Below, piece by piece: positions 52,823 to 61,202 of a DNA stretch of 64,000 nucleotides (the stretch's first letter is position 1; each line of letters opens with the position of its first letter). The position numbers and the translations under genes were made by a program. The stretch comes from Myxococcus landrumus (GTDB lineage Bacteria; Myxococcota; Myxococcia; Myxococcales; Myxococcaceae): positions 835,001 through 899,000 of the forward strand of contig NZ_CP071091.1 in NCBI RefSeq assembly GCF_017301635.1. Reading direction: 5' to 3'. Under the pieces are notes generated by a model. That model did no database searches. It was not told where the DNA came from and saw only the letters and a program-made list of their open reading frames with translations.

Positions 52823-53646
52823 TGACGGCTCACAGCGAGGGGATGTTCCCGCGCCCGCTGCGCGAGGCGGACCTGTCCCGCGTCGAGGGGGTCTTCACGG
52901 ATGTGGATGGCACGCTGACGACGGGGCACCGGCTGCGCGCGGATACCGTGCGAGCACTGGAGCGGCTGTCCGCCGCGGGCTTGCGGGTGGTGCTGGTGAG
53001 CGGCAGGCCGGCGGGCTGGGGAGAGGCCTGGGCGCGGCAGCTCCCGGTGGACGGCGTCATCGTGGAGAACGGTGGGCTGTTCTTCCTGCGGGGGGCTCGA
53101 GGGCTGCGCAAGGTGTACCTGGAGCCGCCCGCCGAGCGGGTGGAGAACCGGAAGCGTCTGCAGCGGGAGGTCTCCCGGGTGTTGAAGCAGGTGCCGGGGG
53201 CGCGGCTGTCTGTGGATAGCGCGTACACGGAAGTGGACCTGGCCGTGGACTACAACGAGGAGGCCCGGCTGGGGGATGCGGGAGCGTCGCGCATCGAGTC
53301 GTTGTTGCGGGCGCGTGGGGTGACGGCGGTCCGCTCGTCGGTGCACGTGAACTGCTGGTTGGGAAGGTTCGACAAGCTGAGCGCGACGAAGCGCTTCGCA
53401 CGGGTGGCGTGGCGGGAGAAGTTGGAGCCCCGGGACGGCCGCTACGTGTACGTAGGGGATTCTTTCAACGACGCCCCGATGTTCCAGGCCTTCGGTCTGG
53501 GAGTGGGCGTGGCCAACGTGCGCTCGGTGCTGGACCGCATCGAAGCGCCGCCGGCCTTCATTACCCGGGCTGCCGAGGGAAAGGGCTTCGAGGAACTGGC
53601 CCGAGCCCTCCTTGCCCGGCGGGGCCGAAGGGCCCTCGAGGAGTGA
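52822..53646 (+). CDS. HAD-superfamily phosphatase (Cof/SPP-like)
   Basis: A protein of 274 residues from the ATG at 52822 (a GTG at 52819 would overlap the upstream gene by four bases). HAD motifs are GVFTDVDGTLTTGH (motif I), VLVSGRPAG (motif II), a motif III Lys in RFDKLSATKRF, and the acidic motif IV GDSFNDAPMF. The type II cap region points to sugar- or cofactor-phosphatases. The position between the helical unknown and the rRNA methyltransferase suggests an operon. Confidence 0.85.
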   Translation: MTAHSEGMFPRPLREADLSRVEGVFTDVDGTLTTGHRLRADTVRALERLSAAGLRVVLVSGRPAGWGEAWARQLPVDGVIVENGGLFFLRGARGLRKVYLEPPAERVENRKRLQREVSRVLKQVPGARLSVDSAYTEVDLAVDYNEEARLGDAGASRIESLLRARGVTAVRSSVHVNCWLGRFDKLSATKRFARVAWREKLEPRDGRYVYVGDSFNDAPMFQAFGLGVGVANVRSVLDRIEAPPAFITRAAEGKGFEELARALLARRGRRALEE

Positions 53647-53650
53647 CACT

Positions 53651-54847
53651 GTGAATGTCGTGAAGCTGGAGCTGGCGCGTGGACTGGGACGTCACCTGCG
53701 CGCGGGACACCCGTGGGTGTTTCGCAAGGCGCTGGAGCACGTGCCGAGGATTCCCGCCGGCAGCGTGGTGGACCTGACGGAGAACGGGAAGTTCGTCGCG
53801 CGGGGGTACTACGACCCGCACTCGGCCATCGCGGTGCGCGTGCTGACGCGCGACCCGCGGGACACCGTGGACTCGAACTTCATCGCGCGCAGGGTCAAGC
53901 GGGCCCTGGCCGAGCGCCAGTCCCTCCTCGACCTGACCGACACGGACAGCTACCGCCTGATTCATGGCGAGGGCGACGGGCTTCCGGGCGTGGTGGTGGA
54001 CCTCTACGCGGGCTGGGCGGTGCTCAAGCTGTACTCGGCGGGGCTCACGCCCTACCGGCCCCTCATCGTCGAGGCGCTGAAGGCCGGAGTGCCAGGCCTC
54101 AAGGGCATCGTCGGCCGTGACGAGCTGGCGCGCGACGACGTGGAAGAGGACGAGGGCCGTGGCTCGGGGCGCATGTTGTACGGGCCCGAGGCGCCCGAGC
54201 AGATCGCCATCCGTGAGCGCGGCGCCACGTTCATGGTGGACGTGTGGAAGGGGCAGAAGACCGGCTTCTTCCTGGACCAGCGTGAGAACCGTCACCTCAT
54301 CCGGCGCTTGGGCAAGGGCCGGGACGTTCTCAACTGCTTCAGCTTCAGCGGTGGCTTCTCCGTGAACGCGGCGCTGGGTGGCGCGAACAGCGTGTTCTCC
54401 GTGGACCTGGACCCGGAGGCCATCGCCCTGGCGCGAGAGAACTTCACGCGCAATGGGCTGCCGGCGGAGAAGCACGACTTCCTCGCGGCGGACGTGTTCA
54501 AGGTCATCCAGTCGTTCAAGGAAGAGGGGCGCACCTTCGACCTGCTCATCCTGGACCCGCCGGCCTTCGCGAAGAGCCAGCGCGCGGTGCAGGCGGCCAT
54601 CGACGGGTATGCGTCGCTCAACCGGCAGGCGCTGGCGATTCTCCGTCCGGGAGGGCTCCTGGCGACGGCGTCGTGTTCGGCGCGCGTGAGCCCGGACGAC
54701 TTCATGGGCGCGGTGCGCGAGGCCGGCTTCAAGGCGGGGGTCGACCTGGCGCTCGTCGAGGAGCGCTACCAGCCGCCAGACCACCCGGTGCGGCTCCAGT
54801 TCCCCGAGGGCAAGTACCTCAAGTTCTACGTGCTCCAGGCGGTGTAG
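53651..54847 (+). CDS. Class I SAM-dependent rRNA methyltransferase (RlmI-like)
   Basis: A protein of 398 residues; GAGGAG precedes the GTG at 53651. A PUA-like N-terminal domain (ARGLGRHLRAGHPWVFRKAL) precedes a Rossmann methyltransferase with KTGFFLDQRENR, the SAM-binding LNCFSFSGGFSVNAALGG, the acidic loop VDLDPEAIALAREN, LILDPPAFAKS and a Cys in ATASCSARVSPDDF. This is the layout of RlmI (23S rRNA C1962 methyltransferase). It lies 4 bases after the HAD gene. Confidence 0.88.
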   Translation: MNVVKLELARGLGRHLRAGHPWVFRKALEHVPRIPAGSVVDLTENGKFVARGYYDPHSAIAVRVLTRDPRDTVDSNFIARRVKRALAERQSLLDLTDTDSYRLIHGEGDGLPGVVVDLYAGWAVLKLYSAGLTPYRPLIVEALKAGVPGLKGIVGRDELARDDVEEDEGRGSGRMLYGPEAPEQIAIRERGATFMVDVWKGQKTGFFLDQRENRHLIRRLGKGRDVLNCFSFSGGFSVNAALGGANSVFSVDLDPEAIALARENFTRNGLPAEKHDFLAADVFKVIQSFKEEGRTFDLLILDPPAFAKSQRAVQAAIDGYASLNRQALAILRPGGLLATASCSARVSPDDFMGAVREAGFKAGVDLALVEERYQPPDHPVRLQFPEGKYLKFYVLQAV

Positions 54848-54866
54848 CCGAGAGCGCGGTGCCACG

Positions 54867-54888
54867 GGCCCAGGCGGTTGGCTGGGCC
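54867..54888. terminator. Stem-loop between convergent genes
   Basis: GGCCCAG pairs with CTGGGCC around an 8-base loop, in the 106-base gap between the RlmI-like gene and the chaperone-like gene. A modest stem with no clear T run. Confidence 0.35.
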
Positions 54889-54953
54889 TTCGCGGTGGAG
54901 CATGTGCCGAGGCACGGGCGCCTGAGACGCGCTCGTGCGGCTCAGGACAATGC

Positions 54954-55460
54954 TCAGGTGCCGAAGACGCGCGAGGCGACGCGGTCCAGGACGGTGGTGC
55001 CCCAGTCGAGGCTGGCCTTCATCAGCCGCTCCATGTCGTTCGAGAACGTGGAGCCCGCGGGCATCTGGGCGTACGTGCGGCTCAGGAACAGCGACTTGGA
55101 CTCCGGCTCGAAGTCCACAGCGCCACCGCCCGCGTCGGTGCCCTCCTGCGCCTCCGCGCGGAAGCCGTCGACCACACCCGGCTTCGGGTCTTCGCGGAAG
55201 CGATAGACGAGCGCGCTGCACTCGAGCAGCTGCGTGTCCTCATGATGCTCGAAGTAGAGCTGGGCGCCGCCCACCATGGCGCCACCCAGGCCGTTCTCGT
55301 TGAGGCCCGCGCTCATGCCGGCGCCCTGCGACTGGAGGAACCAGCGCACGAGCTCGCGCGCGGCCTCCCGAGTCATCGGACCCCCGGGCGGGGGAGGGGG
55401 CTTCGCCATCCCGATGGTGGCGAGCAACCACTGGAGGTGGCGGGAGAATCCGAGGGCCAT
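54954..55460 (-). CDS. Small secretion-chaperone-like protein, paralogue of upstream gene
   Basis: A protein of 168 residues from the ATG at 55460. From residue 29 (MTREAARELVRWFLQSQG) it aligns by eye with the paralogue at 55474-55899, whose own start matches this Met, so a start at 55376 (140 residues) is also possible; the first 28 residues then would be an extra segment. Both share NGLGGxxVGxAQLYFEH, a YRFR segment, GTDAGGGxVDFEPESKSLFLSR and a closing helix (MERLMKASLDWGTTVLDRVAS). The acidic alpha/beta layout resembles CesT-type type III secretion chaperones, but no search was run. Confidence 0.55.
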   Translation of the reverse strand: MALGFSRHLQWLLATIGMAKPPPPPGGPMTREAARELVRWFLQSQGAGMSAGLNENGLGGAMVGGAQLYFEHHEDTQLLECSALVYRFREDPKPGVVDGFRAEAQEGTDAGGGAVDFEPESKSLFLSRTYAQMPAGSTFSNDMERLMKASLDWGTTVLDRVASRVFGT

Positions 55461-55473
55461 GGTCAGCGGGCCT

Positions 55474-55899
55474 TCACTTCGCGGGGATGACCTTCGATGC
55501 GACGCGCTCGAACACGTCGTTGCCCCAGACGAGGCTCGCCGCCATCAGCTTGCTCAGCTCGGAGGCGAACACGAGGTCGATGGGGGCCGCCGAGTACGAG
55601 CGGCTCAGGAAGAGGCTCTTGCTCTCGGGCTCGAAGTCCACGGAGCCACCGCCCGCGTCCGTCCCGGCCTTCTGCTCGTCGCGGAAGCCGTCCAGCACCC
55701 CGGGGCGGGGCGCGTCGCGAAAGCGGTAGATGAGGGCGCTGCACTTGAGCGCACCCGTGTCGGCGGAGTGCTCGAAGTACAACTGCGCCTCGCCCACCGC
55801 CACACCACCCAGCCCGTTGGGGTTGAGCCCGGGGCTCAGGTGCTCTCCCTGGGCCCGCATGTACGACTGAACCAGTTGCGTCGCCTCGTCACGCGTCAT
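55474..55899 (-). CDS. Small secretion-chaperone-like protein
   Basis: A protein of 141 residues from the ATG at 55899. It starts with a helix (MTRDEATQLVQSYMRAQG), then beta segments (NGLGGVAVGEAQLYFEH, LKCSALIYRFRDAP), an acidic turn (GTDAGGGSVDFEPESKSLFLSR) and two closing helices (VFASELSKLMAASLVWGNDVFERVAS). Size, order of elements and the Trp-containing last helix fit the CesT chaperone fold. It is tandem with a paralogue (13-base gap) and 34 bases downstream of the lipase-like gene, so the three probably form one operon. Confidence 0.55.
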   Translation of the reverse strand: MTRDEATQLVQSYMRAQGEHLSPGLNPNGLGGVAVGEAQLYFEHSADTGALKCSALIYRFRDAPRPGVLDGFRDEQKAGTDAGGGSVDFEPESKSLFLSRSYSAAPIDLVFASELSKLMAASLVWGNDVFERVASKVIPAK

Positions 55900-55933
55900 G
55901 TGGCTGGGTTTACCACGACTGACGGAAGGGCGG

Positions 55934-56866
55934 TCAGAACTGGCCGGCGCGGGCCTGCTCGAAGGGGACGCGGTGATTCAGGTACGTGTCCTTCAGCGAG
56001 TGGGCACCGGTGAAGATGTTGTCCTCGGAGAAGTAGTGCACCTTGGCGTCGCGGCCGGCGTGACGCAGCAGGTCTCCCGGCGTCCAGCCCTTGCTGCCGA
56101 GGCCGAAGATGTTGGGGACCGGGTCGCGCTTGTTGATGTAGTGCACGTACTGGGGACCATCCGGGTACGTGCTCGCGGCGGCGCCGAACGTCTCCACCTT
56201 CAGGCGGCTCATCGTCTGCTCCACCTGCGACTTGGACATTCCGTCTTCGATGCGCAGCCGGCGCGCCACGTCGTTCAGCGCGCGCGACGTGATGAGGCCA
56301 CCCTGGCTGTGCCCGATGAGGTGCACGTCACGGCCCGCCTTCAGCTCGCCGTAGATGGTGTCCGCCAGCGTGTCGACGGCGGGGTTCTTGCCCTTGTCCA
56401 GCTTGTCCTTCACGCACTGGAGCAGGTCGGAGATGGTGCCCTCGGTCGCGTTGTGGACGCCGATGGCGCGCATGCCCGTCCGGTCGGCAATCGCCTGCAG
56501 GTCATTGCCCTGTCCGGCCTTATCCGTGCGGATGCCGTTGGTGTAGATGACGGTGCCCGTCGCGTTCGGGTTGTTCCGAGGCGTCACCGCGGGGATGTCG
56601 CTCAGCGGCGTGCCAGGCTCGAACGTCTGGCCATTCGCGCCGACCAGCTTGCCGTCGAAGACCTTGTCCTTGGAGCCCGCCGGCGCGGTGAACACGCCCG
56701 TCGCCTTCGCGGTGCCCTTCGCCGTGCCGCCGTCGAAGCCGTCCACCACGCGCTGGGCCGACTGCCGCACCGTCGGAGTCGCCACCACACCGGCATCCGT
56801 CGAACGCGCGATGGAGGTACGGGGGCTGGTACCGACAAGGCTACGGCCGCGCTCGATGGTGCTCAT
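55934..56866 (-). CDS. Lipase-fold (alpha/beta hydrolase) protein with long disordered N-terminus
   Basis: A protein of 310 residues from the ATG at 56866, which has AGGAG 9 bases upstream; the frame is open to 56983 but without a ribosome site. The first 100 residues are Ser/Thr/Gly/Pro-rich without a signal peptide. The hydrolase domain has the nucleophile Ser187 in VHLIGHSQGGLIT, a candidate Asp248 in INKRDPVPN and His289 in FTGAHSLKDTY. Lipase-like effectors with an unstructured N-terminus are known in type III and VI secretion. Followed by two chaperone-like genes. Substrate and secretion route are not known. Confidence 0.7.
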   Translation of the reverse strand: MSTIERGRSLVGTSPRTSIARSTDAGVVATPTVRQSAQRVVDGFDGGTAKGTAKATGVFTAPAGSKDKVFDGKLVGANGQTFEPGTPLSDIPAVTPRNNPNATGTVIYTNGIRTDKAGQGNDLQAIADRTGMRAIGVHNATEGTISDLLQCVKDKLDKGKNPAVDTLADTIYGELKAGRDVHLIGHSQGGLITSRALNDVARRLRIEDGMSKSQVEQTMSRLKVETFGAAASTYPDGPQYVHYINKRDPVPNIFGLGSKGWTPGDLLRHAGRDAKVHYFSEDNIFTGAHSLKDTYLNHRVPFEQARAGQF

Positions 56867-56947
56867 GCTGGGAGGCTCCTGCGGACAAACGGGGGAGGAA
56901 AATATGTCCTTGAAACATTCTCCCCACCCACCGTCGGAAGTTGCGCA

Positions 56948-56963
56948 CAAATGCAGGCATTTG
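56948..56963. promoter_or_regulatory. Inverted repeat upstream of the lipase/chaperone operon
   Basis: CAAATGC-AG-GCATTTG is a perfect inverted repeat 82 bases upstream of the lipase-like start, flanked by further partial pairing (GCGCA/CGC). The surrounding 70 bases are AT-richer than the genome average. It could be an operator for the divergent gap 56867-57143. Confidence 0.4.
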
Positions 56964-57019
56964 CGCTGATCATGGAATCGCAATGCACTGCGTCGCGCGC
57001 TTGAGAGGGAGACTCAGTG

Positions 57020-57062
57020 CGTCACGTGTGCTTTGACGTCACGAATGTCTCGGTGCGTCACG
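57020..57062. repeat. Three CGTCACG direct repeats
   Basis: CGTCACG occurs at 57020, 57037 and 57056, spaced 17 and 19 bases apart, in the divergent gap between the lipase-like operon and the degenerate hydrolase. Regular spacing suggests a regulator that binds as a row of monomers or dimers, but this may be chance. Confidence 0.4.
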
Positions 57063-57143
57063 GGCCGGAGGCTGCGGCCTGGGCCGAAGTGATGGCGGAC
57101 GCGGGAGTATCGGCGGGCTGTGTGCCCACCTAAGGTGAGCCGC

Positions 57144-57776
57144 ATGGTGCAGAAAGGTCAGTTCCTCGAGCGCTCCACCCTGATTCCGGTGGGGACGGAG
57201 GTGATGGAGGGCACAGCGCATCGCGGCAAGCGCAAGCCTCCGCTGTTGATCCTCCCGCCGAGACCCGATGAGGGCGGGGGCATGGATCACGTCATCGCCG
57301 CGGAGCTCGCGTGGGCGGCGGCCAGCGCCGGGTTCCCCACGCTGCGCTTCAACCACCGTGGGGTGGGCGCGAGTCAGGGGACTCGGGGGCAGGGCGAGGC
57401 CCTCCTCGAGGACGCCGAGGCGGCCATGCGGGTGCTGTTGGAGAACGCGGACACGAACGCCGTCGCGGTCGCATCGCTTCAGGGGGGCGCCCAGGTGGCC
57501 CTGGCGCTCCAGGCGCGCTTCCCCGCGGTCGGGGGCTTGTGTCTGGTGGCGCCGGCGGACGTGGAGGTCTCGGCGCTGGGTCGGGTGACGTGTTCGTTGC
57601 TGGTGGTGCAGGGGGAGGAGGACAAGCGGCTGCCTCGGGCGGCGGTGTCGTCCGCGGTGGCCCGGGCGGGAGGCGAGTTCGAGGTCATCGACGACGCCGG
57701 GGCGACGTTCCAGCGCAACCTGCCCCAGGTGGGGCGGGTGGTATCCCACTGGCTCCAGCGGCTCTCCGGCGGTTGA
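57144..57776 (+). CDS. Alpha/beta hydrolase-like protein, probably without catalytic triad
   Basis: A protein of 210 residues from the ATG at 57144 (AAGGTGAG upstream). The fold order is seen (PPLLILPPRPDEGGG, LRFNHRGVGASQG, VASLQGGAQVAL, SLLVVQGEEDKRLP). The nucleophile elbow reads VASLQGG instead of GxSxG, and the position of the catalytic His (usually gadHff) reads GATFQR. It therefore probably lacks hydrolase activity. The layout is like small YpfH/dienelactone-type hydrolases. It sits upstream of the subtilisin gene. Confidence 0.7.
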   Translation: MVQKGQFLERSTLIPVGTEVMEGTAHRGKRKPPLLILPPRPDEGGGMDHVIAAELAWAAASAGFPTLRFNHRGVGASQGTRGQGEALLEDAEAAMRVLLENADTNAVAVASLQGGAQVALALQARFPAVGGLCLVAPADVEVSALGRVTCSLLVVQGEEDKRLPRAAVSSAVARAGGEFEVIDDAGATFQRNLPQVGRVVSHWLQRLSGG

Positions 57777-57937
57777 CCGATGCCGTGCAACCCAGCGGAC
57801 TTCTTCACATTTCTCCATCTTCCCGCCCTTGCACGCCGGGAGATGGGACGTACAGACTGTGTGTGCAGACCCAATCGTTTCCTCGTTCGTTCGTAGGGTC
57901 TTCCGGAAGCGTGCCTCGTTCTTCAAGGAGTAGCCCG

Positions 57938-59731
57938 ATGCGGATGGTGCGATGGACCCTGGGTGGAGCCGCGTTGGCCCTGGCCGTGACGGCGGGCCTC
58001 GCGTGCAAGTCCGCCGAAAGCGAAGCCGCCGCCTCACCGCCGCCCGCCTCGTTGGAGGCCGTGGACGCGGTTCCCCACGCCATCGTCGTGGACTTCAAGG
58101 ACGGCACCACGCCGGCGGAGTTCGATGCGTGGGAGTCGGACTGGGGCGTGGACCTGGAGCTCAACTCCGTGGAGAGCGCCGACGAGGCCCTCACCGTCGC
58201 GGTGGGCGTGGACGACGTGGAGGGCGTGCTCGCGAAGATTCGCCAGCACCCGAGCGTCGAGTCCGCCGAGCCGCTCATGGAGGTCCGCGCCAGCTTCACG
58301 CCGAATGATCCCAGCTACACGCGGCAGTGGAACCTGCGGATGATCGACATGCCGAAGGCCTGGGAGCGCGGCCGGGGCAAGGGCGTGGTGGTGGCGGTGC
58401 TGGACACGGGCATCGCCTACGAGGACCACGAGGACTTCAAGCAGGTGCCGGACCTGCAGGGCGTGAAGTTCGTTCCGGGCTACGACTTCGTGAACGACGA
58501 CGAGCACGCCAACGACGACCACGGGCACGGCACGCACGTGGCGGGCACCATCGCCCAGGCCACCAACAACGGCGAGGGCGTGGCGGGCGTGGCCTTCGAG
58601 GCGACGCTGATGCCGGTGAAGGTGCTCAACCACTTTGGCGGCGGGAACACGGCGGACATCGCGGATGCCATCCGCTTCGCGGCGGACAAGGGCGCCAACG
58701 TCATCAACCTGTCGCTGGGTGGTGGTGGCTACTCGCAGGTGATGGCCAGCGCGGTGGAGTACGCGCGCAAGAAGGGCGTCACCGTGGTGGCCGCTGCGGG
58801 CAACGGTGGGCGGGCGCAGGTGGAGTTCCCCGCGGCCTATCCGGGCGCGGTGGCGGTGTCGGCGGTGGGCCCGGATGGCGCGCTGGCGCCGTATTCGTCC
58901 TACGGCAAGGAGTTGGATATCGCCGCGCCCGGTGGTGACAAGCGTCGAGGCGACGAGGGCGGCATCCTCCAGAACACCATCGACCCGAGAGACCCGTCGC
59001 GCGCCGTCTACGCCTCGTACCAAGGCACCAGCATGGCCACGCCGCACGTGGCCGCGGTCGCCGCGATGCTGTACGGCGCGGGCGCGAAGACTCCGGATGA
59101 GGTGGAGAAGGCGCTCTATGCTGGGGCCGCGAAGGTGGCGGACCAGGCGTGGACCGAGCAGTACGGCCACGGTCTGCTCAACGCGGAGGCCTCGCTCGCG
59201 TCCTTGGGCGGAGGCATGTCGCGCTGGCCGCCCTTGTACTGGGCGCTGGCCCTGCTGGCCTTCGTGCTCCTGACGCTGCGAGGCCGTGAGCGCCCGGGCT
59301 ACCTCAACGCGCTCTTGCGCCCGGCCTTCCTCGTGCCGTTGGTCCTGTCCACGGTGGGCGTGTACTTCGTCCGCGTGTGGTTCGCGGGCACGGACGGTGT
59401 CGCGGGGCAGGTGACGCAGATGATCTCGCTGCCCATCCCGGATTGGGAGCGCATCATCTTCGGGCGGGGCGCGGTGAACCCGCTGTTCTACAGCGCGCTC
59501 ATCCCCATCATCGTGTCGCTGCCGGCCATCGGCTGGAAGGGCCTGCGGCCCGCGGTGGGCGGCCTGGCGCTGGGCTTCGCGGGCTTCCTGGCGTACTCGG
59601 CCTGGGCGGGTGCACCCGCGCTGTCGTGGATGCCGTTCGCGTTCCTCGCGAAGCCCTGGCTGGGCATCAACACCGTCATCTGCCTCGTGGTGGCTCGCGC
59701 CATGCTCAAGAAGGACGAGGCCGCGCCGTGA
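57938..59731 (+). CDS. Subtilisin-like serine protease (S8) with C-terminal membrane segments
   Basis: A protein of 597 residues; AAGGAG precedes the ATG at 57938. The lipoprotein-like signal ends near GLAC23. A pro-region (IVVDFKDGTTPAEFDAWESD to about 115) is followed by the S8 domain with Asp156 in VLDTGIAYED, His197 in HGHGTHVAG and Ser365 in GTSMATPHVAA. After residue 420 come about four hydrophobic segments (YWALALLAFVLLTLRG, AFLVPLVLSTVGVYFV, SALIPIIVSLPAIG, LGFAGFLAYSAWAG). So the protease domain would be held at the inner membrane on the periplasmic side, unusual for S8. The stop overlaps the next start. Confidence 0.88.
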   Translation: MRMVRWTLGGAALALAVTAGLACKSAESEAAASPPPASLEAVDAVPHAIVVDFKDGTTPAEFDAWESDWGVDLELNSVESADEALTVAVGVDDVEGVLAKIRQHPSVESAEPLMEVRASFTPNDPSYTRQWNLRMIDMPKAWERGRGKGVVVAVLDTGIAYEDHEDFKQVPDLQGVKFVPGYDFVNDDEHANDDHGHGTHVAGTIAQATNNGEGVAGVAFEATLMPVKVLNHFGGGNTADIADAIRFAADKGANVINLSLGGGGYSQVMASAVEYARKKGVTVVAAAGNGGRAQVEFPAAYPGAVAVSAVGPDGALAPYSSYGKELDIAAPGGDKRRGDEGGILQNTIDPRDPSRAVYASYQGTSMATPHVAAVAAMLYGAGAKTPDEVEKALYAGAAKVADQAWTEQYGHGLLNAEASLASLGGGMSRWPPLYWALALLAFVLLTLRGRERPGYLNALLRPAFLVPLVLSTVGVYFVRVWFAGTDGVAGQVTQMISLPIPDWERIIFGRGAVNPLFYSALIPIIVSLPAIGWKGLRPAVGGLALGFAGFLAYSAWAGAPALSWMPFAFLAKPWLGINTVICLVVARAMLKKDEAAP

Positions 59732-59943
59732 AGCTCTCCGGGCGCGTGGTCTTCCGCGACGTCGAGACGGGCGTCTGGGTGCTGGAAGGGGACGACGGCA
59801 AGACGTACCAGCTCGCGGGTGGCGACCGGAAGATCAAGAAGGACGGCCAGCGCATCGAGGCCGAGGGCCGCGTGGACAACGACATGCTCACCACCGCGAT
59901 GGTGGGCCCTGTCTTCCACGTGAGCTCGTACCGCTTCGTGTGA
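59728..59943 (+). CDS. Small beta-rich protein coupled to the protease
   Basis: A protein of 71 residues starting at the GTG that overlaps the protease stop (GTGA). It reads as a small OB/beta-sandwich module (MKLSGRVVFRDVETGVWVLE, YQLAGGDRKIKKDGQRIEAE, MLTTAMVGPVFHVSSYRFV). There is no signal peptide. Such short DUF5818-like proteins are of unknown function; tight coupling suggests a link with the protease. Confidence 0.6.
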   Translation: MKLSGRVVFRDVETGVWVLEGDDGKTYQLAGGDRKIKKDGQRIEAEGRVDNDMLTTAMVGPVFHVSSYRFV

Positions 59944-59964
59944 GGCGCGGGGCCCTCGCGCCCC

Positions 59965-61182
59965 TCACGGGGTGGGGCGAGGGTCCGCGCGCGAGTGTTC
60001 GCGGGCCTGGCGCAGTCGCTCCTCGTGGTACGCCTCCAGGGGGATGTCGCCGCGCCGGGCCTCGTCGCGAAGTGAGTCCAGGGCCTTTCGCTCCGCTTGC
60101 AGCCCGGGCGCCGCATCCTTCTTGAGCGGCGCCAGCGGGTTGGCCGCGTCGTAGAACTTGAGCGCGAGGCCTCGGCGGTCCACGACGACCAACAGGACCA
60201 GGGAGAGCGTCGCCACGGCCACCCAGGGCAGCAACAGGGTTGCGAGTGAGGGCACGGGCCGGGTCTCCCGGACACCCTCGTCGCCGTGGACAGGCCTCGG
60301 GCCCCACACCGCGGGCCGGCTGCGTGCGAAGGCGAGCAGCCCCATCAAGCCCAACCACCCGAGCCCCGCCAGTCCTGCTACCGCCTGGATGCTGGTGTCC
60401 GCGTCATCCGCCTCGGAGCCGACGGCCTTGGCGGCCAGGAACAGCATGGAGGACACCAGGTTGTTGGCCGCGTGAGCGCCGATGCCGGGCCACAGCGAGC
60501 CGGTGCGCAGGTAGAGCCAACCGAACAGCAGGCCCAGCTCGACGCGCGCGGTGAAGCCCACCGGGTCCAGGTGGAAGGCGCTGAACACCACCGCGGACAC
60601 CACGAGCGCCCGGGTGGGGGACGCGGGCGGGGCAGGGGTGATGCCCTTCTGGAAGATGCCTCGGAAGAACAGTTCCTCGCAGATGGGGGCCGCGACCGTC
60701 ACACCCGTGAGGATGATGGCCAGCTCCAGGGGCGTCTGCTGTTCGAAGAGGCGGGCCCCATCGACCATCTCCTTCAGCCACTCCGGCGCGAGCTTCTGCG
60801 CGACGAACTGGATGGGGACCACGAGGGCGAAGAAGTTGGCCACGCCCAGCAGGAAGCCAAAGCCCGTGCTCGCCAGGGGCACGGGAGTGAACCCCGTGTA
60901 GCGCGCGGGTTTCCACCCGCCCACGCGCGGCAGCAACCAGGCCAGGGCCATGAAGATGAAGATCTCAGTGAACCAGATGCCGAAGGCCGCGTTGAGGAAC
61001 TGGACCGAGCCCCCCACCAGGATGAACAACACCAGCGCCAGTGCGGCCCCACCCAGCGCGAGCCCACGTGGACTCCGGGGCTCCGGAGGACCCACGGGAG
61101 GAGACTCGGAGGGTCCTGTCGGCGCTGAATCTTCCAATTTGTCGTCTCCTTCTCGCGAAAAGCTGAACTGCCTGGACTTCAT
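59965..61182 (-). CDS. CPBP-family intramembrane metalloprotease (CAAX-type)
   Basis: A protein of 405 residues from the ATG at 61182; a longer frame to 61311 runs into the divergent gene. Eight or so membrane segments hold the Abi/CPBP motifs: Glu169-Glu170-xxx-Arg174 in ICEELFFRGIF, FSAFHLDPV and GAHAANNLV. These glutamate proteases cleave membrane substrates or act in bacteriocin immunity and processing. An extra C-terminal hydrophilic tail with a last membrane segment is present (LPWVAVATLSLVLLVVV). The gap to the divergent outer-membrane gene is only 20 bases. Confidence 0.85.
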   Translation of the reverse strand: MKSRQFSFSREGDDKLEDSAPTGPSESPPVGPPEPRSPRGLALGGAALALVLFILVGGSVQFLNAAFGIWFTEIFIFMALAWLLPRVGGWKPARYTGFTPVPLASTGFGFLLGVANFFALVVPIQFVAQKLAPEWLKEMVDGARLFEQQTPLELAIILTGVTVAAPICEELFFRGIFQKGITPAPPASPTRALVVSAVVFSAFHLDPVGFTARVELGLLFGWLYLRTGSLWPGIGAHAANNLVSSMLFLAAKAVGSEADDADTSIQAVAGLAGLGWLGLMGLLAFARSRPAVWGPRPVHGDEGVRETRPVPSLATLLLPWVAVATLSLVLLVVVDRRGLALKFYDAANPLAPLKKDAAPGLQAERKALDSLRDEARRGDIPLEAYHEERLRQAREHSRADPRPTP

Positions 61183-61202
61183 GTCTCTATAATGTCCACA
61201 CC

